Assembly: GCA_964551995.1 (NCBI GenBank)
Contig: CAZKFD010000014.1
Location: 46,993 to 110,992, forward strand
Reading direction: 5' to 3'
Length of the DNA stretch: 64,000 nt
DNA from: DATKJS01 sp964551995
GTDB taxonomy: Bacteria; Acidobacteriota; Aminicenantia; Aminicenantales; Saccharicenantaceae
Below, one piece after another: positions 53,946-61,971 of this stretch. The position numbers were made by a program, and so were the translations under genes. How positions within the stretch are numbered: the first letter of the stretch is position 1; the number at the start of each line of letters is the position of its first letter. The notes under the pieces are model-generated. The model saw only the letters and a list, made by a program, of their open reading frames with translations. It was not told the DNA's origin and searched no databases.

Positions 53946-54120
53946 CAGAGGAGCCTTATCATCAGAAATAGATATTGATTCTTATGAGGGGGCTCTTATT
54001 CTCCCCTGGGGCCTGCGTTTCTATTCTCAGATATGACTTCCGGTGATGATCAGGCGACTGGCGGGGCGATGGACAACTAACGCAAGTTCAGCCTTAGCGG
54101 GGCCATCACAAGCAAATCCT

Positions 54121-54582
54121 CTATTCAGTATCCGGCCCATACCGTTCATGCCACTCGAGGCGATATTCTTTTCTACGGTCACCCTGCCCAAGAACAAAAT
54201 CGATTGTCTCGTCGATGATTTCTAGAGCCTGTTTATACCATTCTAGTTCGTTGGCCGGAGTGGTAACGGTGGCCCATTCTTGAAAGCTGGCGAGTGCCGC
54301 TGTTGCCTTTTCTTTGGCGTGGGGCCAATCGATCTCCAACGGAAGTCCGAGGCGCTGGCTAGCATTATCGAACAATACGAAAATATCTTTAAGGGCATTC
54401 CTCGTCGCACGTCTTAAATCTGGGCTTGAGCCCGGAGGAGGATTTCGAAAGTAACCTATTAGGTAAAGATGATTGGGGTATTTCTTTGAGGGCCAGCTCC
54501 TGGCTTTGCCCTCCCAATGGACTCTTACCCCATGCATATTGCTAGCAAACGCGCCCTCAACTAGGGTTACGTCGTAATTCAT
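54121..54582 (-). CDS. Hypothetical cytoplasmic protein
   Basis: 153 residues from ATG 54580-54582, behind GGGGGGTGAG (a GTG three codons upstream lies within that site). MNYDVTLVEGAFASNMHGVR, KYPNHLYLIGYFRNPPPGSS, then a helical second half with ALKDIFVLFDNASQRLGLPL and EWYKQALEIIDETIDFVLGQ. No signal, no motif recognised. Single gene; R1 copy D lies 80 nt upstream of its start. Confidence 0.6.
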   Translation of the reverse strand: MNYDVTLVEGAFASNMHGVRVHWEGKARSWPSKKYPNHLYLIGYFRNPPPGSSPDLRRATRNALKDIFVLFDNASQRLGLPLEIDWPHAKEKATAALASFQEWATVTTPANELEWYKQALEIIDETIDFVLGQGDRRKEYRLEWHERYGPDTE

Positions 54583-54662
54583 GATGCTCACCCCCCTGAT
54601 AACGATTCTATTTGTTCAATTTCTTGGTCCGCTCCCTGGCAGAAGCCCTGACCTCACCCGGG

Positions 54663-54721
54663 TCACGATACCACCTCTGAAGTGAGATTTTCAACCCATG
54701 GCGCCTCCGGCGCCGGTGGCC
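54663..54721 (+). repeat. Dispersed intergenic repeat R1, copy D (most complete)
   Basis: TCACGATACCACCTCTGAAG, then TGAGATTTTCAACCCATGGC with a GGCGCC-TCC-GGCGCC hairpin and GGTGGCC. Preceded by GACCTCACCCGG, also hinted at in copies C, F and G. Lies in the 412-nt gap 54583-54994, which holds nothing else I can support. Confidence 0.8.
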
Positions 54722-54994
54722 GATAGCCCAGACCGAAGTAGTTATGGCCCAGACTCTGGGCAACGGTTGGCCGGCTTGAAAGACGATAAACTAGTGGAAT
54801 CCCTCACATGAAGGCGCAGGGACCGCATCCAGGTTTCAGTGAGTCATCTTTTCTTTATATCCTGCGTCTTCCTTGATGCCAATTTTAGCAAGAAAATCTT
54901 GCATCCGTTTTTCGGGCCAAGATCCGGGGAGCAGATCACGCCCTGGATTGGAAACCGTCGGAGGTGGCATCGTGACCGGGGGCAGGGCAACCCA

Positions 54995-55546
54995 TTATAA
55001 AGGTCGTCCTTCGATCAGTGCCATGACCTTCATGAAAGTGGCCATGTTTCGAGCCGTACCCGAATGTCCGAGGGCGAGGTCAACGGCCGCCCAAAGAGGA
55101 CTTTTCGCAACGCCATTCGCGCACCAAAGGTACGCGACACGCCTGCCGAGAGAAAGTGCCTCCGGCGCCCACCGCTCTTTGAGGAGCGGCCGCAGTCGTC
55201 CCCCGTCCGATCGCGTCCGGGGCACCACTACAAGCAAACGCGAGAGATCCGCTGAGACGTCGGAAAACGGGTTGTCCCGCACGACGACCGCAATTTCTTG
55301 ACTAGAAAGTAGGATCACCGTTGCCGTTAGGCTGAGTTTGCGGGCGAGCTCCCTCTCGATGCGCGCCAGGACATCGCCACGCGCGTTTGCCGATACCGAG
55401 AAGATTATATTGCCGCTGTTGAGCAGCGTCCGCACGTCGCGGAATCCGAGGCTCTCAAACAGCACCCGGAGGTCCGCCATGGCGACGCGTCTCGCGGCGC
55501 CAACGTTATTAACGCCGCGAAGAAGGGCGATGTACCTGGCCGTCAT
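54995..55546 (-). CDS. DUF1697 family protein
   Basis: 183 residues. Typical opening TARYIALLRGVNNVGAARRV, then VLFESLGFRDVRTLLNSGNI and IFSVSANARGDVLARIEREL. The C-terminal DNPFSDVSADLSRLLVVVP and TARNMATFMKVMALI complete the family. Widespread in soil bacteria, with no established function. The ribosome site before the ATG is poor. R1 copy E lies 90 nt upstream. Confidence 0.85.
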   Translation of the reverse strand: MTARYIALLRGVNNVGAARRVAMADLRVLFESLGFRDVRTLLNSGNIIFSVSANARGDVLARIERELARKLSLTATVILLSSQEIAVVVRDNPFSDVSADLSRLLVVVPRTRSDGGRLRPLLKERWAPEALSLGRRVAYLWCANGVAKSPLWAAVDLALGHSGTARNMATFMKVMALIEGRPL

Positions 55547-55636
55547 TGATACTATTCATCTCCCCGTCTATAAACACCGACGATAAGAAATCCTTTCCTT
55601 TGAGCGGTGGCGAATTGTCCACATACCCTCCCCTCC

Positions 55637-55673
55637 TCACGATACCACCTCTGAGGTGAGATCTTCAACCCAT
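55637..55673 (+). repeat. Dispersed intergenic repeat R1, copy E
   Basis: ATACCACCTCTGAGGTGAG, then ATCTTCAACCCAT. In this copy CACCTC-T-GAGGTG is a perfect palindrome. Confidence 0.78.
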
Positions 55674-55742
55674 AGCACCTTACTGGCGGTTCAGACTGCC
55701 AACTGAAGAAGCTCACGATGACTGAGAGATCGCAAATAAATC

Positions 55743-55771
55743 TTGACATGACCAAGCAAATTCCCTAAGCT
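55743..55771 (+). promoter_or_regulatory. Promoter of the outer-membrane-like protein gene
   Basis: TTGACA (55743-55748), 17-nt spacer, TAAGCT (55766-55771); gene start at 55819 behind AAGGAGGTAAAG. Confidence 0.6.
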
Positions 55772-55818
55772 TACTGCCCCAAATATTTTTGCTGGCACAT
55801 CAGACAAGGAGGTAAAGA

Positions 55819-56775
55819 ATGAGGATTGCCGGAATCCTGACTCTGCTGGTTCTCGTCCTGAGCTTGCCCCTGTTGGCCGCCGACGGGACGAAATTCACTG
55901 TCGACGTTTCGGGGTTTCTTCTGACTCAAGTGCCGGGAACGTCCGTCCCGCTGGTTTCGCTGTATGCCAATGCGGGAACGGGCGATGTCTTTACGACCGG
56001 CAGCGTGGCCCTCAACACGTGGAAACCGGGAGGCGACCTGAGACTGGGCTATGCTTGGAGCAAGCTGGGGGTGGAGGTCCGCGGTTTCCTCCTTTCCAGG
56101 TGGTCGAATGCGACGATCTACACTTCCAACGGCGAGAACTTGGCCATCGAAACCAATCCGATCACTTCGTACGGCATGGGTAGCGCGGGCAACACATTGA
56201 CGGCGACCAATGACGGCAGGCTTAAAGGATTCGAGGCCAACCTGACGTATGACCTAGCGCCAAAGGTACGTCTGTACGGCGGCTTCCGTTACCTTCAGCT
56301 CAACGGAACTTTCGATCTTTACGGCTACTTCGGCGAGTCTAGCTACGAAAATGACCTCTGGGCCACCACGAATAAATTGCTGGGCGGGCAGATCGGCGCT
56401 CGCGTGGATATCCTCCGCCCGGCGGGCGAGGCGACGCGGGGCTTCGTTCTCCAGGGTCACGGGGCGTTCGCCCTCTTCAGCAACAGCGCCCACACGGGTT
56501 TCACAACGAACTACTCGGGCGAAGCCATCTACGACATCGCCGCAGACAGCCACAAGCTGACCCCCGCAGTAGACGCCGGCGTTCAAGCCGGGTACCGCAT
56601 GGGCCGCCTGATCGAGCTTCACGTCGGATACAATCTACTATGGATGAGTTCCGTGTCCCAGGCGATCCGCCAGGTGGCGGGCACGACCTCGTATAACGAG
56701 ACGCCCACGATTGCGCTCGTCTATAAGGATCTGGTCGTTCACGGCGCTCAGGCCGGCATAACCGTTCGCTTCTGA
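55819..56775 (+). CDS. Outer-membrane beta-barrel-like protein
   Basis: 318 residues, excellent ribosome site AAGGAGGT. Signal peptide MRIAGILTLLVLVLSLPLLA cleaved near AAD. The mature protein alternates in beta strands (DLRLGYAWSKLGVEVRGFLL, LKGFEANLTYDLAPKVRLYG, GGFRYLQLNGTFDLYGYFGE, YRMGRLIELHVGYNLLWMSS) and ends with AQAGITVRF, a terminal Phe as expected for BAM-assembled barrels. No plug domain or TonB box. Probably a porin-like barrel of about 12-14 strands; ligand unknown. Confidence 0.75.
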   Translation: MRIAGILTLLVLVLSLPLLAADGTKFTVDVSGFLLTQVPGTSVPLVSLYANAGTGDVFTTGSVALNTWKPGGDLRLGYAWSKLGVEVRGFLLSRWSNATIYTSNGENLAIETNPITSYGMGSAGNTLTATNDGRLKGFEANLTYDLAPKVRLYGGFRYLQLNGTFDLYGYFGESSYENDLWATTNKLLGGQIGARVDILRPAGEATRGFVLQGHGAFALFSNSAHTGFTTNYSGEAIYDIAADSHKLTPAVDAGVQAGYRMGRLIELHVGYNLLWMSSVSQAIRQVAGTTSYNETPTIALVYKDLVVHGAQAGITVRF

Positions 56776-56846
56776 CGCCCGCATTGCCTGCGGCCGGCCT
56801 TCTCGGAATGACAGGGCCGCGGGCACGCGTCGAGGAACCGAGAATT

Positions 56847-56876
56847 GGAGGGCCGAAGTCAAGGCTCCGGCCCTCC
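56847..56876 (+). terminator. GC-rich hairpin after the barrel gene
   Basis: GGAGGGCCG (56847-56855) and CGGCCCTCC (56868-56876) pair perfectly across a 12-nt loop, 72 nt after the barrel-gene stop. No T run follows, so it may be a weak terminator or an RNA-stabilising hairpin. The gap 56776-57195 otherwise holds repeat copy F. Confidence 0.4.
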
Positions 56877-56977
56877 CAAGCTTAGGTTCACCCCTTTCGT
56901 TTCACCTAGGCTATGCCTCCGCGAGAGTGCGCATCAGCAGGCGAGCGTTCGCCCGCGGATGCTTGACCTGCGCCCGG

Positions 56978-57015
56978 TCACGGTACCATCTCTGAAGCGC
57001 GGTTTTTAACCCATT
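56978..57015 (+). repeat. Dispersed intergenic repeat R1, copy F
   Basis: TCACGGTACCATCTCTGAAG, then CGCGGTTTTTAACCCATT. Preceded by GACCTGCGCCCGG, as in copy D. Confidence 0.72.
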
Positions 57016-57195
57016 GACTACAGGTCCAATGGTCGTGATTAATCTGAACAGCACAAAATACAGATAATGATTTTCGGCAACAACACCCCCTTGGATGGAG
57101 GAGAATCCGAGCAGCGGATGACATTCTTAAGGCAAGGCTCCGTTTGACAGCCGCCAATGGAGAAAATAGAATAGGCCAAAATAAGGAGGCCAGAA

Positions 57196-57732
57196 TTGGA
57201 AGAAGAAAATCCTCTTGAGAATAAGGAACATCTTGACGCAATGCAGGAATTCAATGCAGGTTGGCTAAGATATCTGGCATTGTCAACTGCCCTGATTGCA
57301 GTGATTGCCGCTTTATCTTCCTTACTTTCTGGCACCTATGCCAATCAATCCCTCCTCGAAAAAAACAGTGCAATCCTAGCCCAGAGCCAGGCGTCGGATC
57401 AGTGGAACTTTTATCAAGCCAAGGGGATAAAAAAGGCCATCGCCGAACTACAGAAGGGCCAAGATTCTGCTGCTCTAGTTGACAGGTATTCAAGGGAACA
57501 AGAGGATATCAAGAAGCAAGCCGAAGTTTTCGAAGAAAAGATGAAGGAATCAAACGAACGTTCTGAGGCATTGTTCGAGCGCCATCATAAAGCAGCATTC
57601 GGAGTGACTTTATTTCAGGTTGCTATCGCTCTTTCGGCCATGGCGGTTGTGATGCGGAAAAAGACTTTCTGGGTACTTTCCATCGTCATAGCTATGGGAG
57701 GACTCGGACTTCTTCTTATGGCGCTCTTGTAA
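57196..57732 (+). CDS. DUF4337-like membrane protein
   Basis: 178 residues from TTG 57196, directly behind AAGGAGGCC. N-terminal helix (YLALSTALIAVIAALSSLLS, about residues 26-45), then a coiled cytoplasmic or periplasmic part with KNSAILAQSQASDQWNFYQA and KEQARDRYSREQEDIKKQ-like charged stretches, and two C-terminal helices (VTLFQVAIALSAMAVVM, FWVLSIVIAMGGLGLLLMAL). This matches DUF4337. Function unknown. Single gene between R1 copies F and G. Confidence 0.8.
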   Translation: MEEENPLENKEHLDAMQEFNAGWLRYLALSTALIAVIAALSSLLSGTYANQSLLEKNSAILAQSQASDQWNFYQAKGIKKAIAELQKGQDSAALVDRYSREQEDIKKQAEVFEEKMKESNERSEALFERHHKAAFGVTLFQVAIALSAMAVVMRKKTFWVLSIVIAMGGLGLLLMALL

Positions 57733-57801
57733 TGCCACGGTAAATAGTCCAAGAGGCAGAGCTAACTCGGCGACCTTTGACCTCCTCCTAATCTGCCTCA
57801 G

Positions 57802-57836
57802 CTCAAGATATCACCTCTGAAGTAAGGCTTTCAACC
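57802..57836 (+). repeat. Dispersed intergenic repeat R1, copy G
   Basis: GATATCACCTCTGAAGTAAG, then CTTTCAACC; joined directly to R2 copy 2. The gap 57733-58164 holds these two repeats and otherwise nothing I can support. Confidence 0.68.
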
Positions 57837-57842
57837 GGACTG

Positions 57843-57917
57843 TATCCCTGAAAACAGTGCCTGCGAAAATGTTAGCCAAAAAATTCCATTCTTAGCCGGA
57901 CTAGTTTTCGGGTGAGG
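57843..57917 (+). repeat. Dispersed intergenic repeat R2, copy 2
   Basis: Begins ATCCCTGAAAACAGTGCC; blocks ATGTTA, TTCCATTCTTAGCC and AGTTTTCGG follow in the same order as in copy 1 (50265-50338). Non-coding. Confidence 0.6.
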
Positions 57918-58164
57918 CGCCAAGGTAGTGATTTAAGAACATTAAGGTCACCCGTTATTCACACTTCCTGGCCCTCTTGGCCGTCGTCGGGGCGACCTCC
58001 TTAAAGACTTGGGAGGGCGGTGACTTCGCCGAGACAAAAGCCAACTCCAGGTAACAGATGATCAAGTCGAATACCGGATACTCGGTCAGGAAGGCAACAA
58101 CTCTCATTATTCCACGTCACCGGGGGCAAATCAGTAGACCCACTTAAAAGAGAGATTGTTGATA

Positions 58165-58701
58165 TCACGGTTTTTTTCGTTCGGCTATCCTTGGTTTTCT
58201 ATGTTGCAGGGTCTTCTGAAAGACGTATTGAGTCTTAAGAACCGAGTATCCGTTGCGCAGGTAGAAATCGTGAGCGCCTTTGCGGACAATATTTGAGCGC
58301 AAATAGATAAAGGGCGAACCGCTTTGCCGGGCCCATTTTTGGGCCTCATTCATCAGTGCTGTTCCAACACCAAGTCGGTGAATTTGACTATCTACCACCA
58401 ATGCTCCAATCTCTGCCTTGCCGGAATTGAGCACAGAGAGAGGACGAAAGACCTCCAACCAACCGATGACGTTGCCGCACAGTTCAGCCGTGAATAGCAT
58501 CTGATCCTTGCGCTTCATGGCCTTTTCGACGAGCTTAGCCATGATCTGAGCAGAAATGGGGTAGCCTAGCTGAGTAGAAAGCTGAGCGATTCTCTTTGAG
58601 TCTGAAACCTTTGCCTCTCGCACAGTCACAACCTTGCAGAGGCGCTTAGGATACGAGCTTGCTTTTTTACGCTGGACAGAACCCACTCTTTTCGAGCTCA
58701 A
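58165..58701 (-). CDS. GNAT-family N-acetyltransferase
   Basis: 178 residues from TTG 58699-58701; the start is uncertain, and a later GTG before REAKVSDS would also fit the domain. GNAT core: TVREAKVSDSKRIAQLSTQL, then MLFTAELCGNVIGWLEVF, the acetyl-CoA motif A AEIGALVVDSQIHRLGVGTA (with R/Q-x-x-G-x-G/A as RLGVGTALM) and the C-terminal DFYLRNGYSVLKTQYVFQKT. Transfers acetyl to an amine; substrate unknown. Lysine/arginine-rich ends. Confidence 0.82.
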   Translation of the reverse strand: MSSKRVGSVQRKKASSYPKRLCKVVTVREAKVSDSKRIAQLSTQLGYPISAQIMAKLVEKAMKRKDQMLFTAELCGNVIGWLEVFRPLSVLNSGKAEIGALVVDSQIHRLGVGTALMNEAQKWARQSGSPFIYLRSNIVRKGAHDFYLRNGYSVLKTQYVFQKTLQHRKPRIAERKKP

Positions 58702-58916
58702 GATTCGTGCCTCCCCTCGCGAAGTGATGATATTCCCGGCCGCGGACTCGTGTCAAGAAATCGAGGTTCAGGGACCTCATCTCCCAAAAACGGCCTCCGC
58801 ATGATGTGAGGTCTCTGGCAATCCTTGAAACCAGCACGCGAGTCCGAAACTGCCTAACGACGAACCGCTGGAAGGATGATTGATTGGCGGACCAGAAGAA
58901 CGTTGTTCCCCAGGGC

Positions 58917-58948
58917 GGTCTAGAGTCCTGCTGGCAGGACCCTAGACC
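58917..58948. repeat. Long near-perfect inverted repeat
   Basis: GGTCTAGAGTCCTGC (58917-58931) and GCAGGACCCTAGACC (58934-58948): 15-bp arms with one mismatch around a two-base centre. It lies in the 369-nt gap 58702-59070, where I see no supported gene. No T run follows. Confidence 0.7.
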
Positions 58949-59070
58949 GGCACCTATTAACTTGTCCCCTCCGATATGCCCCCTGATTGCGAACCGAAAC
59001 CGTGTCAATTCCTCTTCAGGAGCCGTAAAGGAATCTTGCTAAATGAAAGCAAAAATGAGATAAGAAGGAC

Positions 59071-59811
59071 ATGAGAAAAGAAACTCAACCCAATCCTTCT
59101 ATTTTAAAGAAAAAGCTGGATATCAAACTCCCGCTCATCGGATTCTATGATGCGCCTAACCCGACCATCTTCAAACCCTTCGTCACGCCCAAAGAAAACG
59201 ACTGTATCTTCTCCTTCTATAAGAACTGGCTGAGAGGCGAGACTCTCCACAGCACCAGAGAAAGTTATGGCTGTGGGGGCGCGGGCAGTTGCTTTTGGGG
59301 AATTCAAGCCAGGTCGAGAAAAGAGTTCATCAAATTCCTTGCTGACGACGAAGGTCTCAAGGTCTCGGGGAAGCTCATGGAGAGGTTCATCGATTCGACA
59401 ACGTCCTATCGAGCTAAGAATGCCCACATTTTCATCGGCCCGCTCAAGAAGGAAGCCTGGCCATACGTCAAGACAATCACGTTTCTTGCCAACCCTGATC
59501 AGCTAAGTGCATTGATGATCGGCGCACAGTATCACAGCGCGCCCGGGGACCCGCCTCCCGTAATCGCTCCCTTTGGCTCAGGCTGTCGTGAACTCATCCC
59601 TTTCAGGGATTTCAATATACCTCAAGCCTCGATTGGCGCGACGGACATCGCTATGCGTCAATACTTGCCGTCAGGCATCCTCTCGTTCACGGTCACCAAG
59701 CCGATGTTCAGCCGGCTCTGCAAACTCGACGAAAGAAGTTTTCTCTACAAGCCTTTCCTGCGGCGGCTTAAGAAAGCCCGCGGCGGCCTGCTCTTTCGCG
59801 ATTCGGCGTAG
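59071..59811 (+). CDS. DUF169 family protein
   Basis: 246 residues behind AGAAGGAC. Family marks: LDIKLPLIGFYDAPNPTIFK, a cysteine-containing YGCGGAGSCFWGIQA near residue 67, then IGPLKKEAWPYVKTITFLAN, GSGCRELIPFRDFNIPQASI, and GATDIAMRQYLPSGILSFTV with TKPMFSRL near the C-terminus. DUF169 proteins are common in anaerobes, often near radical SAM or metal-linked genes; function unsettled. The 3' end overlaps the convergent C45-like gene by 44 nt. Confidence 0.85.
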   Translation: MRKETQPNPSILKKKLDIKLPLIGFYDAPNPTIFKPFVTPKENDCIFSFYKNWLRGETLHSTRESYGCGGAGSCFWGIQARSRKEFIKFLADDEGLKVSGKLMERFIDSTTSYRAKNAHIFIGPLKKEAWPYVKTITFLANPDQLSALMIGAQYHSAPGDPPPVIAPFGSGCRELIPFRDFNIPQASIGATDIAMRQYLPSGILSFTVTKPMFSRLCKLDERSFLYKPFLRRLKKARGGLLFRDSA

Positions 59812-61444
59812 GGCTCGCCGTGGCAGGATTGGGAAGCAGGGTTATTGCATCCCAGGGTCCCCTCCACTCGCAAGGCCTTCCTTTGGTCCGGTATACCGTG
59901 AGGTCTTGCGGCACTGAGAGGCTCACATAGATATTCGATCCCGTGAAAGGATCGGAGCCTGCGGGTCCCTTGGAGTGCGCGCAAAGCGTACCAATTCCCG
60001 GGACCAGGTGAGGCGAGACCCGCCCATGCCCCTCGACATCCAGGAAATCGTGCCTCGTGCCGTGCAGGTCATAGACGTAGTGCGCTGTCCGCCAGGTTTT
60101 GACCATATCCGGAGTAATATGCCCGTAGTTGTTCTTGATGAGCCACATAAAGGTCATGAACCGTGTCCCAGTGCCGCCGTTGACGCCCAATCCATATACG
60201 GGATTTCGTAAGCTGCTTCCATGCTGGCTCATGGGATGACCGGGGTCGTGTACGTTCTGTTCATCGTAGCTTTCTTTCGCTTCGACGTTGTTCGTGGAGA
60301 CTATGTAGTCACCTTCTTCTCCTATGTCTCCAGGACGCCTGACAGCGTAACGAGCCACTCCGTTCAAATCGGCGGGGATACTCTCAACCACGTAAGCCTC
60401 ATGCAGATCTGAAACGACCCAGTTGGCTCCTTTGATACATTTTCCGATCACTATCTTATAACCCGACTTCTCTCGGTACTCTGGTCTGCCCACGGTGAGG
60501 AGCTCAACGGCTTGCTTGGCGGTATTGGAAAAAGCGGCTGCGTACCAGCATCCCAACTGCCAGTCCAGCCCGGGCCGTTCATATCCGCTGAAAGGGAAGG
60601 AGATCGATGGGCTCCCGATGTCAACGCCTCCTCCCGCGTACCCGCTCACAACCACGCCTCTGTCGTTCATCGCATGCTCGCTGCCGATCTCACCGCTCGA
60701 AGCGGTCACCGTGTACGTGTGGGCATTCTTATCCACGGGATGGACGATGTAGGTGACCAAATATTCCTGAGGAAAGAAGTGCTGATCCTCAGAGCTGCAG
60801 TGGATGACCTTCCCATCCGCGGTGCCTTTACCCAGAATCACAGCTCCACTGCAAGCGACAGCCTCATCAGCAGCCGCGCCGGCGGCCGTTGATTTTTCGG
60901 CCTTGAGAATTCGACCTGCAGGCGCACCCTTCAATCCCCAATAGCTGTTGATGACGAGAATTTTTTCGTAGTGAGTCAGAATGCCCGCGTAAGCCGACTT
61001 GTCGAGTTCCGCTGCAGCTCCTCGCGCGATCCCTTCCATTAGTTCAAGGGCCTCAGGGGCCAGGGCTTTATAATACTGTTCTTGCTGGCGTACGTATTCA
61101 CGAACGGCATCAATGCTCCCTTGTATTTGCACAACCTCAAAAAACCAACCCTCAAACACCATGCGAATGAGGTCTCCGGCTTTCTGGCCGTACTGCTCCC
61201 CAATTTCGCGCCACGAGCCGCTGAGCTCACCGAGGTATCTCGGATGGGGGTCATAGCTCGGATAGCCTGGGTAAAGAGAATAGTATTTTAGGTTGGCGTT
61301 GAAACCGGTCCACGAGCTAGGAATCGGCGGGCAAGTGGTTTGGCCCGATTGCCCACTATGAGACCCGACCGAGGTCAAGGACGTCAGGAAAATAATCGCC
61401 GCGAAAAGAAGCATTCGTCCCGAGACCTTCGCTTGAGTGATCAT
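59768..61444 (-). CDS. Exported C45/linear-amide-hydrolase-like (Ntn) protein
   Basis: 558 residues. N-terminal hydrophobic segment MLLFAAIIFLTSLTSVGSHS. ELSGSWREIGEQYGQKAGDL and APEALELMEGIARGAAAELD are the typical pre-nucleophile region. The candidate nucleophile is C198 in EAVACSGAVILGKGTADGKV. HAMNDRGVVVSGYAGGGVDI and GANWVVSDLHEAYVVES follow, as in acyl-CoA:6-aminopenicillanate acyltransferase-like (peptidase C45) proteins. It probably hydrolyses an amide on exported peptides or acyl-amino compounds. The nucleophile must be exposed by self-cleavage in most relatives. Confidence 0.78.
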   Translation of the reverse strand: MITQAKVSGRMLLFAAIIFLTSLTSVGSHSGQSGQTTCPPIPSSWTGFNANLKYYSLYPGYPSYDPHPRYLGELSGSWREIGEQYGQKAGDLIRMVFEGWFFEVVQIQGSIDAVREYVRQQEQYYKALAPEALELMEGIARGAAAELDKSAYAGILTHYEKILVINSYWGLKGAPAGRILKAEKSTAAGAAADEAVACSGAVILGKGTADGKVIHCSSEDQHFFPQEYLVTYIVHPVDKNAHTYTVTASSGEIGSEHAMNDRGVVVSGYAGGGVDIGSPSISFPFSGYERPGLDWQLGCWYAAAFSNTAKQAVELLTVGRPEYREKSGYKIVIGKCIKGANWVVSDLHEAYVVESIPADLNGVARYAVRRPGDIGEEGDYIVSTNNVEAKESYDEQNVHDPGHPMSQHGSSLRNPVYGLGVNGGTGTRFMTFMWLIKNNYGHITPDMVKTWRTAHYVYDLHGTRHDFLDVEGHGRVSPHLVPGIGTLCAHSKGPAGSDPFTGSNIYVSLSVPQDLTVYRTKGRPCEWRGPWDAITLLPNPATASPTPNRERAGRRGLS

Positions 61445-61618
61445 GATCTTGCTTCCCCTTCACACCCGGAGTGAGCACGCGGGCTATCCTTATCAAAGGC
61501 ATATCCCTTTGTCAATAGCACAAATCCCTCCGGGCGCCCTCTTATTTCTATTCTATCAACCGTTGGGTTTTTAGACGTTTTTAGCCTGAGTCACCAAGCT
61601 AGAGCTCGTCCGCTTGGT

Positions 61619-61646
61619 TTGACTTCCCTCCCTGACGGCGTTATCC
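61619..61646 (+). promoter_or_regulatory. Promoter of the decayed zinc-ribbon gene
   Basis: TTGACT (61619-61624), 16-nt spacer, TTATCC (61641-61646). Confidence 0.5.
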
Positions 61647-61674
61647 TGAGGTCGACAAATAAAGGGGGCCAGCA

Positions 61675-61782
61675 ATGGCCATCACATGCCCGACCTGTAA
61701 CGCCGATAATCCTGAGACTCTGATGTTCTGGGAGAGTGCAGCACACAACTCGAACCACCCAAACGCCATCCTCCAATCATGA
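61675..61782 (+). pseudogene. Remnant of a zinc-ribbon protein N-terminus
   Basis: 36 codons behind AAAGGGGG and a promoter. MAITCPTCNADNPETLMFWE has the opening of many regulators that start with a double CxxC zinc ribbon (C-P-x-C-x-A-D-N-P-x-x-x-x-F-C-x-x-C-G), but the second Cys pair is lost (FWESAA) and a stop follows after 35 residues. Transcription and translation signals have outlived the coding part. The parent family (often kinases or cyclases) is not identifiable. The gap 61783-61971 contains nothing else supported. Confidence 0.45.
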
Positions 61783-61971
61783 AGGGAACCCTTTGAAAAC
61801 CTGTCCGCAAGCTTACCACGGAGGTCTGTCTTCGCTGGATGCTTTTCAACAACTGAATAGGACAGCACTTCCCTTGAACTGTCCTAATAATGGGACTGGA
61901 ACGGAAGATTCCCAGGGGGCCAAGAGATGGCATGCTTGTTGCATTGAGATGTCCGTGGAAGGAGAAAAAAG

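Noticed and set aside
58667..59008. Minus-strand frame of 113 codons upstream of the GNAT gene
   Set aside because: No ribosome site, random-looking composition, and it crosses the long palindrome and the GNAT start.
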